From Oceanospirillaceae bacterium (GTDB lineage Bacteria > Pseudomonadota > Gammaproteobacteria > Pseudomonadales > Oceanobacteraceae), in assembly GCA_024234265.1 (NCBI GenBank), contig JACKOM010000008.1, positions 1 to 64,000 on the forward strand: 64,000 nt of DNA, written 5' to 3'. The position numbers were made by a program, and so were the translations under genes. How positions within the stretch are numbered: position 1 is the stretch's first letter; every line of letters begins with the position of its first letter. Of the stretch, positions 44,216 through 53,307 are shown one piece after another. A model generated the notes under the pieces. That model searched no databases. It saw nothing but the letters and a program-made list of their open reading frames with translations, and was not told the origin of the DNA.

Positions 44216-44792
44216 GGAATATCGCCCCTTTCAGGCCGTGTTTTTCCCGGGTTTCCTGCTTTTTGTTTTCGCTTTTGCGCAGCATCACATATACCGCGCC
44301 GGTGCCGCCGTGGGCGGGCTGCGCACTGTGGAACGCGAGTACATCGTCAAACTCAGGCAGCCACTGGTTTAACCAGCTTTTGAGCAGGGCGGGGTTGTCT
44401 TTTTTGTCGGCTTTGCCGTGCAGAATAATCACAGTGCGCAGGTCGTAACGCATGCAATCTTCAATGAAACGAAATACATCGCGCCTAGCCTGTTCAACGG
44501 TTTTGCGGTGTAAATCCAGACGCGCTTCGATGGGGTATTTGCCAAGGCGCAGTTTGCGGTAGACACCATCCTGCACGCCGTGTTTTTTCCAGGCGATGAT
44601 GTCGTAGGGCTGCACCATCACCACGTGGCTGGTAGAAAGTTTATTCGGGTCTTGCTGCGGGTTAGTGAGCGCTGCTGCGCGGCGTGCAGCGGCGTTCTCG
44701 CGGGTATTGTTGGCCTTGCGCAGCTCAACTTTGGCTTCGATTTTCAGGGGGGTGACGCCCTCAACGGCATCCATAAAACTGCTGTCTGACAT
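44208..44792 (-). CDS. smrA: Smr-domain protein, SmrA/YdaL-like endonuclease
   Basis: 194 aa; E. coli SmrA is about 187. The N-terminal segment SSFMDAVEGVTPLK is typical. The Smr domain has LDLHRKTVEQARRDVFRFI, VIILHGKA and HGGTGAVYVMLRK, with DLH and HGxA/G as the core motifs. Smr proteins are nucleases acting on DNA or on mRNA at stalled ribosomes. Which applies to this copy is unknown. No MutS domain is attached. Confidence 0.88.
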   Translation of the reverse strand: MSDSSFMDAVEGVTPLKIEAKVELRKANNTRENAAARRAAALTNPQQDPNKLSTSHVVMVQPYDIIAWKKHGVQDGVYRKLRLGKYPIEARLDLHRKTVEQARRDVFRFIEDCMRYDLRTVIILHGKADKKDNPALLKSWLNQWLPEFDDVLAFHSAQPAHGGTGAVYVMLRKSENKKQETREKHGLKGAIFHG

Positions 44793-44879
44793 AGGCCCTC
44801 CTGTGTTTGAGATTTGCGTACCCGGCCGATTATACGTAAAGCGGCCGGATTCGTCTTCCCGCAGGCCCTGGCTTATAAC

Positions 44880-45692
44880 TCAGGGGCGCGGCGGCAGGAA
44901 TAACAGTGGGTTCACCCGCGCGTTATTCAGTGACAGGCTCCAGTGAATATGGGGCCCGGTAGCGCGCCCGGTTTTACCCACTAAACCCATCACATCGCCC
45001 TGTTTAATTTCCTGGCCGGTGCTGACTTTAATTTTGCTCATGTGGCAGAACATGCTGATCAGGCCCTGGCCGTGGTCGATAAATACGGTTTTGCCGTTGA
45101 AGAAAAAATCCCCCACCAGAATCACTTTGCCGCCTGCCGGGGCCTTGATCGGGTCCCCCTGGGGGGCGGCGATATCCAGCCCGCTGTGGGGCGCGCGGGG
45201 CTGATCATTAAAAAAACGCTGCAGGCCAAAGGGGCTCGACAGGGGGCCATTATGGGGCCAGATAAAATCCAGCTGCGGGTTAGTATCACTTAACGTGGCG
45301 AGGGCCTTATCGGATTGTTTTTTATCGGCCTGGGCGCGTTTTAAATCCTTGGGGTTGGGGTCAACGTGTTTGTTGTCTTTGAGGGTGATGCGCTGCTCAA
45401 CATATTGCTTGGGGAAAATATCCAGCAGGGCTTCGCTGTTGTCATTGATCTGCACAAAATTCAGCCCTGCAGGTGTGCCGAGGGCAATGCCGATCAGGGC
45501 CAGCCACTGGCCGTCGTGTTCGGCCACCAACACGGCTTTGCCATCATAGGTGGCGCTGGGTTTTGCAGTTGCGCTGCTGGCCAGGGGAATAATCGCCACG
45601 CCGCCCGGCACAGGGTCGGCCTTGGGAAATGCCCCTGCCCAGAGGGGCAATAAACTCAGGATGAATGCGCAATATGCTCGGTAACCAGACAA
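44880..45692 (-). CDS. Periplasmic M23-family peptidase (LytM-like)
   Basis: 270 aa with signal peptide (YCAFILSLLPLWAGAF). The M23 domain covers the C-terminal 130 residues: SSPFGLQRFF, HSGLDIAAPQGDPIKAP with zinc ligands H and D, VFIDHGQGLISMFCHM and the HxH in GPHIHWSL. The motifs look intact, so it is probably an active peptidoglycan endopeptidase rather than a degenerate activator. Its first 37 bp overlap the end of xseA. Confidence 0.92.
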   Translation of the reverse strand: MSGYRAYCAFILSLLPLWAGAFPKADPVPGGVAIIPLASSATAKPSATYDGKAVLVAEHDGQWLALIGIALGTPAGLNFVQINDNSEALLDIFPKQYVEQRITLKDNKHVDPNPKDLKRAQADKKQSDKALATLSDTNPQLDFIWPHNGPLSSPFGLQRFFNDQPRAPHSGLDIAAPQGDPIKAPAGGKVILVGDFFFNGKTVFIDHGQGLISMFCHMSKIKVSTGQEIKQGDVMGLVGKTGRATGPHIHWSLSLNNARVNPLLFLPPRP

Positions 45693-47002
45693 ACAAGTTC
45701 TCCTTCCTGCACACGGGCGCGCACACTTGTGCCGGGCGGTGCATCCGCCAGGTGGCGCACGGCTTGCCCCTGTGCATTTTGTACAATGGCATAACCCCGG
45801 CTCAGGGTATTGAGGGGGCTGATTAAATGAAGTTTCTGGGCCTGCAGACTGAAGGCCTGCTGGCGATCATGCAACTGTTGATGCATGTTTTTGTGCAGCA
45901 GTTGTTGCAGATTTTGCAGGCGCTGCTGATACAGGGCGAGTTTGCGGTCCGGGCGCTGCTGTTGCAGACGTTGCTGTAAAACCTGTTGCCGCTGGCCGGC
46001 CTGTTGTAAACGGCGTTTGATGGCAGCGCTTAAATCCATCTCCACACGATCAAGTCGCTGCATATAATTCTGCAGCTGATCCTTGGGGTGACGCAGACGT
46101 TTATGCAGTTGCTGCAATAACATCTGTTGGCGGGAAATACGTTGTGCCATGGCACTGCTGAGGCGTTTTTCTGTGAGGGCAAAACGCTGCAACCACTGGC
46201 GCATGTCCGGGCTGACCAATTCTGCGGCGGCGGAAGGTGTCGCCGCACGCACATCGGCCACCATGTCGCTGATGGAAAAATCCACCTCATGGCCCACGGC
46301 ACTGATAAGTGGAATTTCACTGGCAAAAATGGCCCGTGCGACAATTTCTTCGTTAAACGGCCATAAATCCTCTAATGAGCCACCCCCGCGCCCGACAATT
46401 AAAACATCACACAGGCCATCACGGTTGGCGCGGTTAATGGCGCGGGCAATTTGCGGCGCGGCTTCTTTACCCTGTACGGCAACCGGATAAATGGAAACCG
46501 GCAGGCCCGGATAACGGCGTTTTAATACGGTTAAAATATCGTGAATGGCTGCGCCCGTGGGGGATGTCACCACACCTAAATGGCGCGGATGGGCCGGCAA
46601 GGTTTTTTTCCAGGCAGGATCAAATAAACCTTCCGCAGCTAATTGATTTTTCAGGCGCTCAAATTGCTGGCGTAATAAACCTTCACCGGCGGGGGCCATG
46701 CCTTCGGCAATTAACTGATAATCCCCGCGCGCTTCGTACAAACTCACCGCCGCAGTGATCATCACCTGATCACCCTCTTTGGGATTAAAACGCACATACT
46801 GGCTGCGGCCACGGAACATGGCACAACGCACCTGCGCATTGGCATCTTTCAACGTGAAATACCAGTGGCCGGAAGCGGGGCGCGATAAATTGGAAATTTC
46901 ACCTATCACCTGCACTTTAAACAGATAGGTTTCCAATAATTCCTTGGCCTGCCGGTTTAATTGGCTAACGGTAAAAATGTGCGTATTTTGCTCAGGTTGC
47001 AT
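45656..47002 (-). CDS. xseA: Exodeoxyribonuclease VII large subunit
   Basis: 448 aa from ATG 47002 (MQPEQNTHIFTVSQLNRQAK); a GTG at 47023 is the alternative. The N-terminal OB-fold has VIGEISNLSRPASGHWYFTLK. The catalytic region is GVVTSPTGAAIHDIL and VGRGGGSLEDLWPFN, with AVGHEVDFSISDMVAD. A long Gln/Arg-rich coiled coil follows, ending in the conserved LSRGYAI segment. With XseB it degrades single-stranded DNA. It overlaps the M23 gene by 37 bp. Confidence 0.96.
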   Translation of the reverse strand: MQPEQNTHIFTVSQLNRQAKELLETYLFKVQVIGEISNLSRPASGHWYFTLKDANAQVRCAMFRGRSQYVRFNPKEGDQVMITAAVSLYEARGDYQLIAEGMAPAGEGLLRQQFERLKNQLAAEGLFDPAWKKTLPAHPRHLGVVTSPTGAAIHDILTVLKRRYPGLPVSIYPVAVQGKEAAPQIARAINRANRDGLCDVLIVGRGGGSLEDLWPFNEEIVARAIFASEIPLISAVGHEVDFSISDMVADVRAATPSAAAELVSPDMRQWLQRFALTEKRLSSAMAQRISRQQMLLQQLHKRLRHPKDQLQNYMQRLDRVEMDLSAAIKRRLQQAGQRQQVLQQRLQQQRPDRKLALYQQRLQNLQQLLHKNMHQQLHDRQQAFSLQAQKLHLISPLNTLSRGYAIVQNAQGQAVRHLADAPPGTSVRARVQEGELVCLVTEHIAHSS

Positions 47003-47162
47003 ATTAATGTCGGAGAAGGTCACAGAAGTGCATGGTAACCGCTGGACACGGGATATGAAAATCGGATTATTCTTGGTTCACGTACTTGACTAATAGTCAA
47101 GCTAATAGTAAAAAGCGCAGCCAGAAATATTAATGTAATTAGCTAGCCATAAGGGAATAAAT

Positions 47163-47531
47163 ATGAAAGTTGTGAAGATAGTTGCTGTGGGTTTGTCGCT
47201 TGTGGTTCTTGCTGGATGCTCGACTCGGTTGGGTCAGTTTACTGCGGCATCTTCAATGAACGTGCGGAATTTGGAGTATAGTCTGCCAAACAATACAGCG
47301 GCTCATACTGAAGGCGACTCTTGTATCCATACTGTTTTTGTATTTCCGATTGGTAATAAAGATGATCGTATTCAGCGTGCGCTGGATAATGCAATTCAAA
47401 ATGGTCGTCAAAAAGGCATTGATGGCGACTTATTGGTAAATGCTCGTATTGATCATAGCGCTTGGTGGGCTTTCCTTTACGGCCAGGATTGCGTATCAGT
47501 TGAAGGTGATTTAGTAAAACTTAATAAGTAA
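47163..47531 (+). CDS. Small TRL-like lipoprotein, unknown function
   Basis: 122 aa. The signal peptide ends in lipobox VLAGC, and the mature protein begins STRLGQFTAASSMNV, resembling the TRL-type family of small lipoproteins (CSTRLxxFTxxSTKN). Later FVFPIGNKDD, ALDNAIQNG and VEGDLVK fit the same family. The region is AT-rich relative to its neighbours and codon use is less GC-biased, suggesting a separate origin. It stands alone, followed by a hairpin. Confidence 0.7.
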   Translation: MKVVKIVAVGLSLVVLAGCSTRLGQFTAASSMNVRNLEYSLPNNTAAHTEGDSCIHTVFVFPIGNKDDRIQRALDNAIQNGRQKGIDGDLLVNARIDHSAWWAFLYGQDCVSVEGDLVKLNK

Positions 47532-47537
47532 AAAAAC

Positions 47538-47564
47538 AATTGATGGGGCTTTGCCCCATCAATT
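47538..47564. terminator. Hairpin after the TRL-like gene
   Basis: Perfect stem AATTGATGGGGC / GCCCCATCAATT with a 3-nt loop between two convergent frames. It lacks a strong T-tract on the plus strand. Confidence 0.6.
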
Positions 47565-47573
47565 ATGCATCTA

Positions 47574-47950
47574 TCACTTTTCGCTTGCCTCTATCTTCTT
47601 TCCATACACCACTTCATTTGTTGTATTGTCTTCAACCCAATTGTATTGGCGATTGCTGTATATATAAGTGTGAATTGTATATGTGTGCCCTGCTATAAAT
47701 TCCAGTCCTACGTTAAAACCTACGGCATTTTGAGCTGAAATTCGATGGATGCCGGTATCAACCTTGATAGCTTCGTGGCCTGGTTCGATCATCATGTTGA
47801 TGATACTGCAATACGTTTGCCATCTACTGCCCAGATGGTTGTTCCTTCTGATGTATTAATAATTACGCTATTTTTTTCATCGGCATCGATATTTTATGAA
47901 AAACGTTGCGCACTTTGTTGCCCTTGGGTTGTTAAGATCGACACCCTGAA
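47574..47950 (-). pseudogene. Decayed small secreted or lipoprotein-like gene with stop and frameshift
   Basis: The intact 3' frame (47574-47795) encodes MIEPGHEAIKVDTGIHR ... GHTYTIHTYIY, the shape of the C-terminus of small PEGA/DUF2846-like envelope proteins. Directly upstream in another frame lies VIINTSEGTTIWAVDGKRIA, a natural preceding segment, broken by a shift near 47793-47800 in a catcatcaacatgatgat tract. Further up, the same frame meets a TAA at 47894-47896 after TTQGQQSAQRFS. No lipobox remains. I read this as one gene broken at least twice; the family assignment is tentative. Confidence 0.5.
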
Positions 47951-47965
47951 ATAGCAAAAGCGCAT

Positions 47966-48255
47966 ATGCATACCAGTGTTTTTTTGATTTTGGTCATTTT
48001 ATTGTGTGACCTTCTGGCAGCAATAGATTTTTGGCTTATGTTACCTGGCCAGATTGCAGTAGATAACAATAATGGAAATGCTGGCATTAGTGCTTGAGAT
48101 AGCATTTACTTGGTGTGGTATGTACTACGATTGTATTGGACATTATTGCGTTTGTGATGCATGCATTGAAGAGGTATATAGAAAATGCTGGTATTACTAG
48201 CGTGGCAATAATCGACCACAAAACGCTTAACTCTATGTTTTCTTATAGTGAATAA
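47966..48255 (+). other. AT-rich stretch with two hydrophobic frames, possible broken small membrane protein
   Basis: Frame 1 (47966-48097) reads MHTSVFLILVILLCDLLAA and on to ...NNNGNAGISA. A different frame continues to 48255 with TIVLDIIAFVMHALKRYIEN. Together they would make a two-helix protein of about 90 residues needing a frameshift near 48090-48120. GC is only about 35 percent here. There is no evidence of expression. Otherwise I see nothing in this stretch except the DUF3015 ribosome-binding site. Confidence 0.25.
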
Positions 48256-48267
48256 TCAGGAGCAAGT

Positions 48268-48738
48268 ATGAAAAAATTATTAGTAGGTTCATTGTTTGTT
48301 GCATGTTCATCCGCTTTTGCCGGCCATGGTCCAGCGGGTTGTGGTGCTGGCTCAGAATATATTTTCCCCCATGCCGATGAGTGGTACGAACATGTAATGG
48401 CAGCAACGACCAATGGCTCTGCCAGCCAGACCATGGCGATGACATCCGGCACTATGGGGTGTCAGGATGCAAATGGTCCACTCAAGTTAGCTCGTTTGTA
48501 CATGGATAAAAACATGGAACAACTGGCTGCTGATGCTGCCCGTGGTCAGGGCGAAGCTCTGAACGCGCTGTCTGCTCTGATTGGTGTGCAGTCTGCTGAT
48601 AAAGCAGAATTCGATGCCACTGTTAAAGCAAACTTCGATGCTATTTTCGCTGCTGCTGATACTACCTCTGCACAATCCTACGATGCACTGGTAAAAGCCA
48701 TGTCTGAAAACGCCACTCTGGTTAAATACCTGGGTTAA
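48268..48738 (+). CDS. DUF3015 family periplasmic protein
   Basis: 156 aa with signal peptide MKKLLVGSLFVACSSAFA. The mature start GHGPAGCGAGSEYIF and the later TSGTMGCQDANGPL carry the paired cysteines typical of DUF3015. The rest is helical (DKNMEQLAADAARGQGEALN). AGGAG precedes the ATG. The family is of unknown function. It is followed by its own terminator and then by the DUF4105/Lnb gene, a neighbour pair I also associate with pseudomonads. Confidence 0.88.
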   Translation: MKKLLVGSLFVACSSAFAGHGPAGCGAGSEYIFPHADEWYEHVMAATTNGSASQTMAMTSGTMGCQDANGPLKLARLYMDKNMEQLAADAARGQGEALNALSALIGVQSADKAEFDATVKANFDAIFAAADTTSAQSYDALVKAMSENATLVKYLG

Positions 48739-48756
48739 TTGTTTTCATGTAAGCGT

Positions 48757-48787
48757 AAAAAGTGCAGCGTAAGCTGCACTTTTTTTA
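48757..48787 (+). terminator. Terminator of the DUF3015 gene
   Basis: AAAAAGTGCAGC-gtaa-GCTGCACTTTTTTT, a strong hairpin with T-run, 33 bp before the DUF4105 start. Confidence 0.92.
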
Positions 48788-48819
48788 TGTCCCGTGTGGA
48801 CCTGTAAACGGAATTTTCA

Positions 48820-50685
48820 ATGTCTGCTTTGTATTTCCTGCTGCGTATTGCTTGCCTGAGTTTATGCTTGTCTGTTTTGAGTGGTGTGAGTTACGCACAG
48901 CAGCCCGCAACAGAAGAAGTCCGTGAATTTGCGCAATCCCCCGCCTGGCTTGCGTTATTACATTATCAGGCTGCGTTTGCTGGTTTTGTCAGTGAAGTGG
49001 ATGATGCAAAGTTTTTTCTCGCGCAGGATGGCAAAGAATCCCCGCTTGCAGAATTAAATGCCGATATCGCCGCGTTTTTACAGGTGCCGGTTGCGGATAA
49101 TGCCCTGTGCCGCTTCCCCGCACGTTTAGTGTTATTACAGCAACGCTGGCCGGATATAAATTGGCCTGCACAAAACTGCGCCGAATTTGTTAAGTGGCAA
49201 CAACAGGTACAGGGTGATGCGCTGTATTTAATTTTCCCTGCATCCTATATCAACAGCCCGTCGTCTATGTTTGGCCATACATTGCTGCGCCTGGATAAAA
49301 AACCCGCCGCCGGCCAGAAAAAACAACCCCTGTTATCCACCGCGATTAACTTTGCGGCCTACACGGATGAGGGTGATAACGAAATTGTGTATTCATGGAA
49401 AGGTTTAACCGGCGGTTATCCCGGTTATGTTTCCGCTGTGCCCTATTACGAAAAAGTAAATACTTACAGTCACATCGAAAGCCGCGATATCTGGGAATAC
49501 AAATTAAAACTCAGCCAGGCAGAAATTGATTTTTTTATTGCGCATATTTATGAGCTTAACGAAATTCGCTTTGATTATTATTTTATTGATGAAAACTGCT
49601 CCTACCGTTTATTAACCCTGCTCGACGCGGTGAATCCTGACTGGCAACTGGCCAGCATGTTCAGTTTGCGCACTGTGCCGAGTGATACCCTGCGTGCTGT
49701 AGAAGCAAAAGGTTTGTTTGAAGAGATTAATTTCCGCCCCTCAAAAACCACCTTAATCGAATTTAAAAATCAGCATTTAAGCTCTGTGCAACGTGAATTA
49801 ACCGCACGCCTTGCCCATGATCCGGATGGAGTCGCAGCTTCTGCCGAATTTCAGGCCTACAGTCCGCAGCAGCAGGCCGCCATGTTAGAGCTGGCCTATG
49901 ACTTCAGCCGTTATCGTGTGCTGAAGAAAAAAGACCATGACCCTGCCTGGCCGCAACGCAGTATCCGTTTGTTATCCCTGCGCGCCAAAGTGCCGTTTGA
50001 AGGTGACCCTTACCCGCAAATTACGGTGCCCAATACCCGCGATGAGCAGGGCCATAAAACCCTGCGCAGCCGGATTTTATTCGGAGCACATGAAGATGAG
50101 TCATATACCGAAGTGGGCTGGCGCATTGCTTATCACGATTGGCTCGACCCTGTGCCCGGCTACCGTGAAGGTGCGCAGATCGAAATGGGCGATGTTTTAT
50201 TACATATCGACGACGATGTGCGCCTTGAGCAATTTGATGTGGTGAATATCCGCTCCGCCGGGCAACGCCACGCATTTGCCCAGCCGGTTAGCTGGATGGT
50301 GCAGGGCGGTTATGTGCGCTCCAAATTAGATAATCAGGGTGAGAGTCTGTTACGCGTAGGGGGTGGTTATGCCTATGGTGCAGTGGGTGGAACTCTTTAT
50401 GGCATGGGCATTATTCAGCCGAGTTTATCGGACCGTTATCAGGATAACTGGCGTTTAGGTTACGGTGCTGAACTGGGTTATTTATATCAAAACGAAAAAA
50501 CCAACCTGTGGTTAATGGCCGATCATCTCGCCAGTGTCGGTACCCGCGGAACCAGTCAAACAATACATGCCGGTTTTGCTTATGCCTTTAACCCCGATCA
50601 TCAATTGCAATTAAACTGGCAACGGGATTTCTGGCGCAGTGCAGCGGGTAATTCCCTGAGTGTGCAATATGCGTGGTATTACTAG
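48820..50685 (+). CDS. DUF4105 protein with Lnb-type N-terminal periplasmic domain
   Basis: 621 aa with signal peptide ending VSYAQQ. The Lnb-N/DUF4105 core has LIFPASYINSPSSMFGHTLL, INFAAYTDEGDNEIVYSWK and YYFIDENCSYRLLTLLD, with the conserved His and Cys of this NlpC/P60-related fold. The C-terminal half is strand-rich with repeated Tyr/Gly (GGGYAYGAVGGTLYGMG) and ends YAWYY, suggesting an outer-membrane beta barrel. A surface-anchored amidase- or peptidase-like role is inferred. It overlaps the following hydrolase gene by 17 bp. Confidence 0.85.
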   Translation: MSALYFLLRIACLSLCLSVLSGVSYAQQPATEEVREFAQSPAWLALLHYQAAFAGFVSEVDDAKFFLAQDGKESPLAELNADIAAFLQVPVADNALCRFPARLVLLQQRWPDINWPAQNCAEFVKWQQQVQGDALYLIFPASYINSPSSMFGHTLLRLDKKPAAGQKKQPLLSTAINFAAYTDEGDNEIVYSWKGLTGGYPGYVSAVPYYEKVNTYSHIESRDIWEYKLKLSQAEIDFFIAHIYELNEIRFDYYFIDENCSYRLLTLLDAVNPDWQLASMFSLRTVPSDTLRAVEAKGLFEEINFRPSKTTLIEFKNQHLSSVQRELTARLAHDPDGVAASAEFQAYSPQQQAAMLELAYDFSRYRVLKKKDHDPAWPQRSIRLLSLRAKVPFEGDPYPQITVPNTRDEQGHKTLRSRILFGAHEDESYTEVGWRIAYHDWLDPVPGYREGAQIEMGDVLLHIDDDVRLEQFDVVNIRSAGQRHAFAQPVSWMVQGGYVRSKLDNQGESLLRVGGGYAYGAVGGTLYGMGIIQPSLSDRYQDNWRLGYGAELGYLYQNEKTNLWLMADHLASVGTRGTSQTIHAGFAYAFNPDHQLQLNWQRDFWRSAAGNSLSVQYAWYY

Positions 50686-51532
50686 TGTTTTTATGCTGGT
50701 GCTGATGCTGCTTACGGGCTGCACCAGTTTAACCAGCCTGATGTTTTATCCTCGCCAGGATTTTCCGGTGAAACCCGATCAGATCGGCCTGCACTATGAA
50801 ACTGTGATTCATTTTGCGCAGGACGGCACAGCATTGGTCAGCTGGTTTATTCCCGCCCAGGGTGAAGGAATAACTCAGGCAAAAGGCAGTATTTTATATT
50901 TGCACGGCAACGCGCAGAACATCAGTTACCACCTGTCGAGTGTCGCTTGGCTCGCCGCGAAGGGGTACAACCTGTTTTTACTCGATTACCGCGAATACGG
51001 TGGTAGTGAAGGTTTAGCGAAAATCCCCGAGGTATTTCTCGATGCCCACAGCGCCATGCATTGGTTAGTGGAAAATCGCCCGTTAAATGAGCCTTTATTT
51101 ATGCTCGGGCAAAGCATGGGCGCGAGCATTGCCGCCGTGGCCATGGGCAGCTCAGAAGATAAAAGCCGTTTTGCCGGCCTGATACTCGATGCGGGTTTTG
51201 CAAGTTTCCCCGGTATTGCGGTGGATGCCATGACCCGCCACTGGTTTTTATACCCATTAGCTTTGCCGGCACTGACCATCAGCAACGATTACGACCCAGA
51301 GGATTTTATCGGCAACATTAATATGCCCCTGCTGGAATTCCACAGCCGTGATGATCAGGTGGTGCCCTTTGCCCAAGGGGAAAAATTATTCAGCGCTGCT
51401 ACTGAACCCAAGCAACTTATTGAAACCCATGGGGCGCATATTCTGACCTTTGCCAATCTGAGAAACTGCCAGATACTGCTGGATTTTCTCACCGCACAGT
51501 TGCCGGTGCAGGATATCCCGGTTAATCACTGA
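50669..51532 (+). CDS. Alpha/beta-hydrolase lipoprotein (BEM46/YfhR-like)
   Basis: 287 aa from ATG 50669; GTG 50660 and ATG 50693 are alternatives. The signal ends in lipobox LLTGC. Hydrolase motifs are LYLHGNAQN (oxyanion His-Gly), LDYREYGGSEG, the nucleophile elbow GQSMGAS, catalytic Asp in HSRDDQVVPF and His in THGAHI. It is a membrane-anchored serine hydrolase of unknown substrate. It overlaps and is presumably coupled to the DUF4105 gene. Confidence 0.88.
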   Translation: MRGITSVFMLVLMLLTGCTSLTSLMFYPRQDFPVKPDQIGLHYETVIHFAQDGTALVSWFIPAQGEGITQAKGSILYLHGNAQNISYHLSSVAWLAAKGYNLFLLDYREYGGSEGLAKIPEVFLDAHSAMHWLVENRPLNEPLFMLGQSMGASIAAVAMGSSEDKSRFAGLILDAGFASFPGIAVDAMTRHWFLYPLALPALTISNDYDPEDFIGNINMPLLEFHSRDDQVVPFAQGEKLFSAATEPKQLIETHGAHILTFANLRNCQILLDFLTAQLPVQDIPVNH

Positions 51533-51651
51533 ATCCAGAGCTTGCGCAGTTCGGTTGCGTATCAGGCTTGCTGGCCGCTATCCGTTGCTGGCCTGTTGCC
51601 GGGCCTTAAAGCTCATCTGGTATATCCGTACAACTGAATTTGCTGGCGAGG

Positions 51652-51680
51652 TTTACCGCAGGGGCGTGAAAACCTATAAT
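51652..51680 (+). promoter_or_regulatory. Sigma-70 promoter of guaB
   Basis: -35 TTTACC (51652-51657), 17 bp, -10 TATAAT (51675-51680), 41 bp before the guaB ATG. Confidence 0.7.
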
Positions 51681-51721
51681 GCTCGGTTATTCTTTCAGTA
51701 TCCGGTGAACAGGCCCCTAAT

Positions 51722-53191
51722 ATGTTGCGAATCGCCCAAGAAGCACTCACCTTTGACGATATTCTGCTGGTACCGGGTTACTCCGAAGTACTGCCCAAGG
51801 ATGTCACCCTCAAGACCAAGCTGACCCGTGGTATCGAATTAAACATTCCGCTGATTTCCGCTGCGATGGATACCGTCACCGAAGCCCGTCTGGCGATTGC
51901 CATGGCGCAGGAAGGTGGCCTGGGCATCATCCACAAAAACATGAACATCGAGCAGCAGGCCCAGCAAGTGCGCCTGGTGAAAAAATACGAAAGCGGCGTG
52001 GTGAAAAACCCGATTACCGTTTCCAGCAAAACCACTATCCGTGAGCTGGTGGCAATCACTTCCCAGAACAATATCTCCGGTGTGCCTGTGGTGGATGGCA
52101 CTGATCTGGTGGGTATCGTGACCGGCCGTGACGTGCGTTTCGAAAAGAACCTGGATGCTCCGGTTTCTTCCGTGATGACCCCTAAAGCCCAGCTGGTGAC
52201 CGTTAAAGAAGGCGCTGACCCTGAGCTGGTAAAAGAATTACTGCACAAAAACCGCATTGAAAAAGTGCTGGTGGTGAACGACAGCTTCCAGCTGGTTGGT
52301 CTGATGACAGTGAAAGACATCAACAAAGCCATGGCTTACCCGAATGCCTGCAAAGATGACCAGGGCCGCCTGCGTGTTGGCGCGGCTGTGGGTACTGGTG
52401 CGGATACCGCTGACCGTGTTCAGGCACTGGTGGAAGCAGGTGTTGACGTGATCATTGTGGACACCGCCCACGGTCATTCCAAAGGTGTTATCGACCGCGT
52501 GCGCTGGGTTAAACAAACCTTCCCGCAGGTGCAGGTGATCGGCGGCAACATCGCCACCGGCGCTGCTGCCAAAGCCCTGGCTGAAGCCGGTGCTGATGGC
52601 GTGAAAGTGGGTATCGGCCCGGGTTCTATCTGTACTACCCGTATCGTGGCTGGTGTGGGTGTACCACAAATTTCCGCCGTGGCCGATGTGGCTAAAGCCC
52701 TCGAAGGTACCGGTATTCCGCTGGTGGCTGACGGTGGTATTCGTTTCTCCGGTGACCTGGCCAAAGCCATTGCCGCCGGTGCGAGCTGCATTATGGCTGG
52801 TTCTCTGCTGGCGGGTACCGATGAAGCCCCCGGTGAAGTTGAGCTGTACCAGGGCCGTGCTTACAAATCTTACCGTGGTATGGGTTCCTTAGGTGCCATG
52901 GGCCAGAGCCAGGGTTCTTCCGACCGTTATTTCCAGGATGCCAAAGCTGGTGTTGAAAAACTGGTGCCGGAAGGTATCGAAGGCCGTATCGCGGTGAAAG
53001 GCCCCCTGAGCAACGTAGTGCACCAGATGATGGGTGGCCTGCGTGCGTCTATGGGTTACACAGGTTGTGCCACCATCGATGAAATGCGCACCAAACCTGA
53101 ATTTGTACGTATTACCAACGCGGGCATGAAAGAGTCCCACGTGCACGACGTACAGATCACCAAAGAAGCGCCAAACTACCGCATGGGTTAA
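51722..53191 (+). CDS. guaB: Inosine-5'-monophosphate dehydrogenase
   Basis: 489 aa. It opens with TFDDILLVPGYSEVLP. Two CBS domains are inserted at about 95-200 (TIRELVAITSQNNISGVPVV; VTVKEGADPELVKELLHKN). The catalytic loop is GPGSICTTRI with the active Cys, and GGIRFSGDLAKAIAAGA binds phosphate. It oxidises IMP to XMP with NAD, the first committed step to GMP. It is followed by guaA 116 bp away, with a hairpin between them. Confidence 0.98.
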   Translation: MLRIAQEALTFDDILLVPGYSEVLPKDVTLKTKLTRGIELNIPLISAAMDTVTEARLAIAMAQEGGLGIIHKNMNIEQQAQQVRLVKKYESGVVKNPITVSSKTTIRELVAITSQNNISGVPVVDGTDLVGIVTGRDVRFEKNLDAPVSSVMTPKAQLVTVKEGADPELVKELLHKNRIEKVLVVNDSFQLVGLMTVKDINKAMAYPNACKDDQGRLRVGAAVGTGADTADRVQALVEAGVDVIIVDTAHGHSKGVIDRVRWVKQTFPQVQVIGGNIATGAAAKALAEAGADGVKVGIGPGSICTTRIVAGVGVPQISAVADVAKALEGTGIPLVADGGIRFSGDLAKAIAAGASCIMAGSLLAGTDEAPGEVELYQGRAYKSYRGMGSLGAMGQSQGSSDRYFQDAKAGVEKLVPEGIEGRIAVKGPLSNVVHQMMGGLRASMGYTGCATIDEMRTKPEFVRITNAGMKESHVHDVQITKEAPNYRMG

Positions 53192-53241
53192 TCCGCCGGG
53201 CAGGTGACTGCCCGCTGCATGTGGATCCTATTGATTTTATG

Positions 53242-53266
53242 AGTCCGGTTAGCGCCGGACTTCTTT
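53242..53266 (+). terminator. Hairpin between guaB and guaA
   Basis: AGTCCGG-ttagcg-CCGGACT followed by a broken T-tract (tctttgttt). It could attenuate guaA relative to guaB. Confidence 0.5.
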
Positions 53267-53307
53267 GTTTCCGGCCCCCTGCGGGAAACACAGTTAGAGG
53301 CTAACGA

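Noticed and set aside
47745..47954. Plus-strand 69-codon frame opposite the decayed gene
   Set aside because: No ribosome-binding site or family resemblance. The minus strand gives a coherent, broken protein over the same bases.
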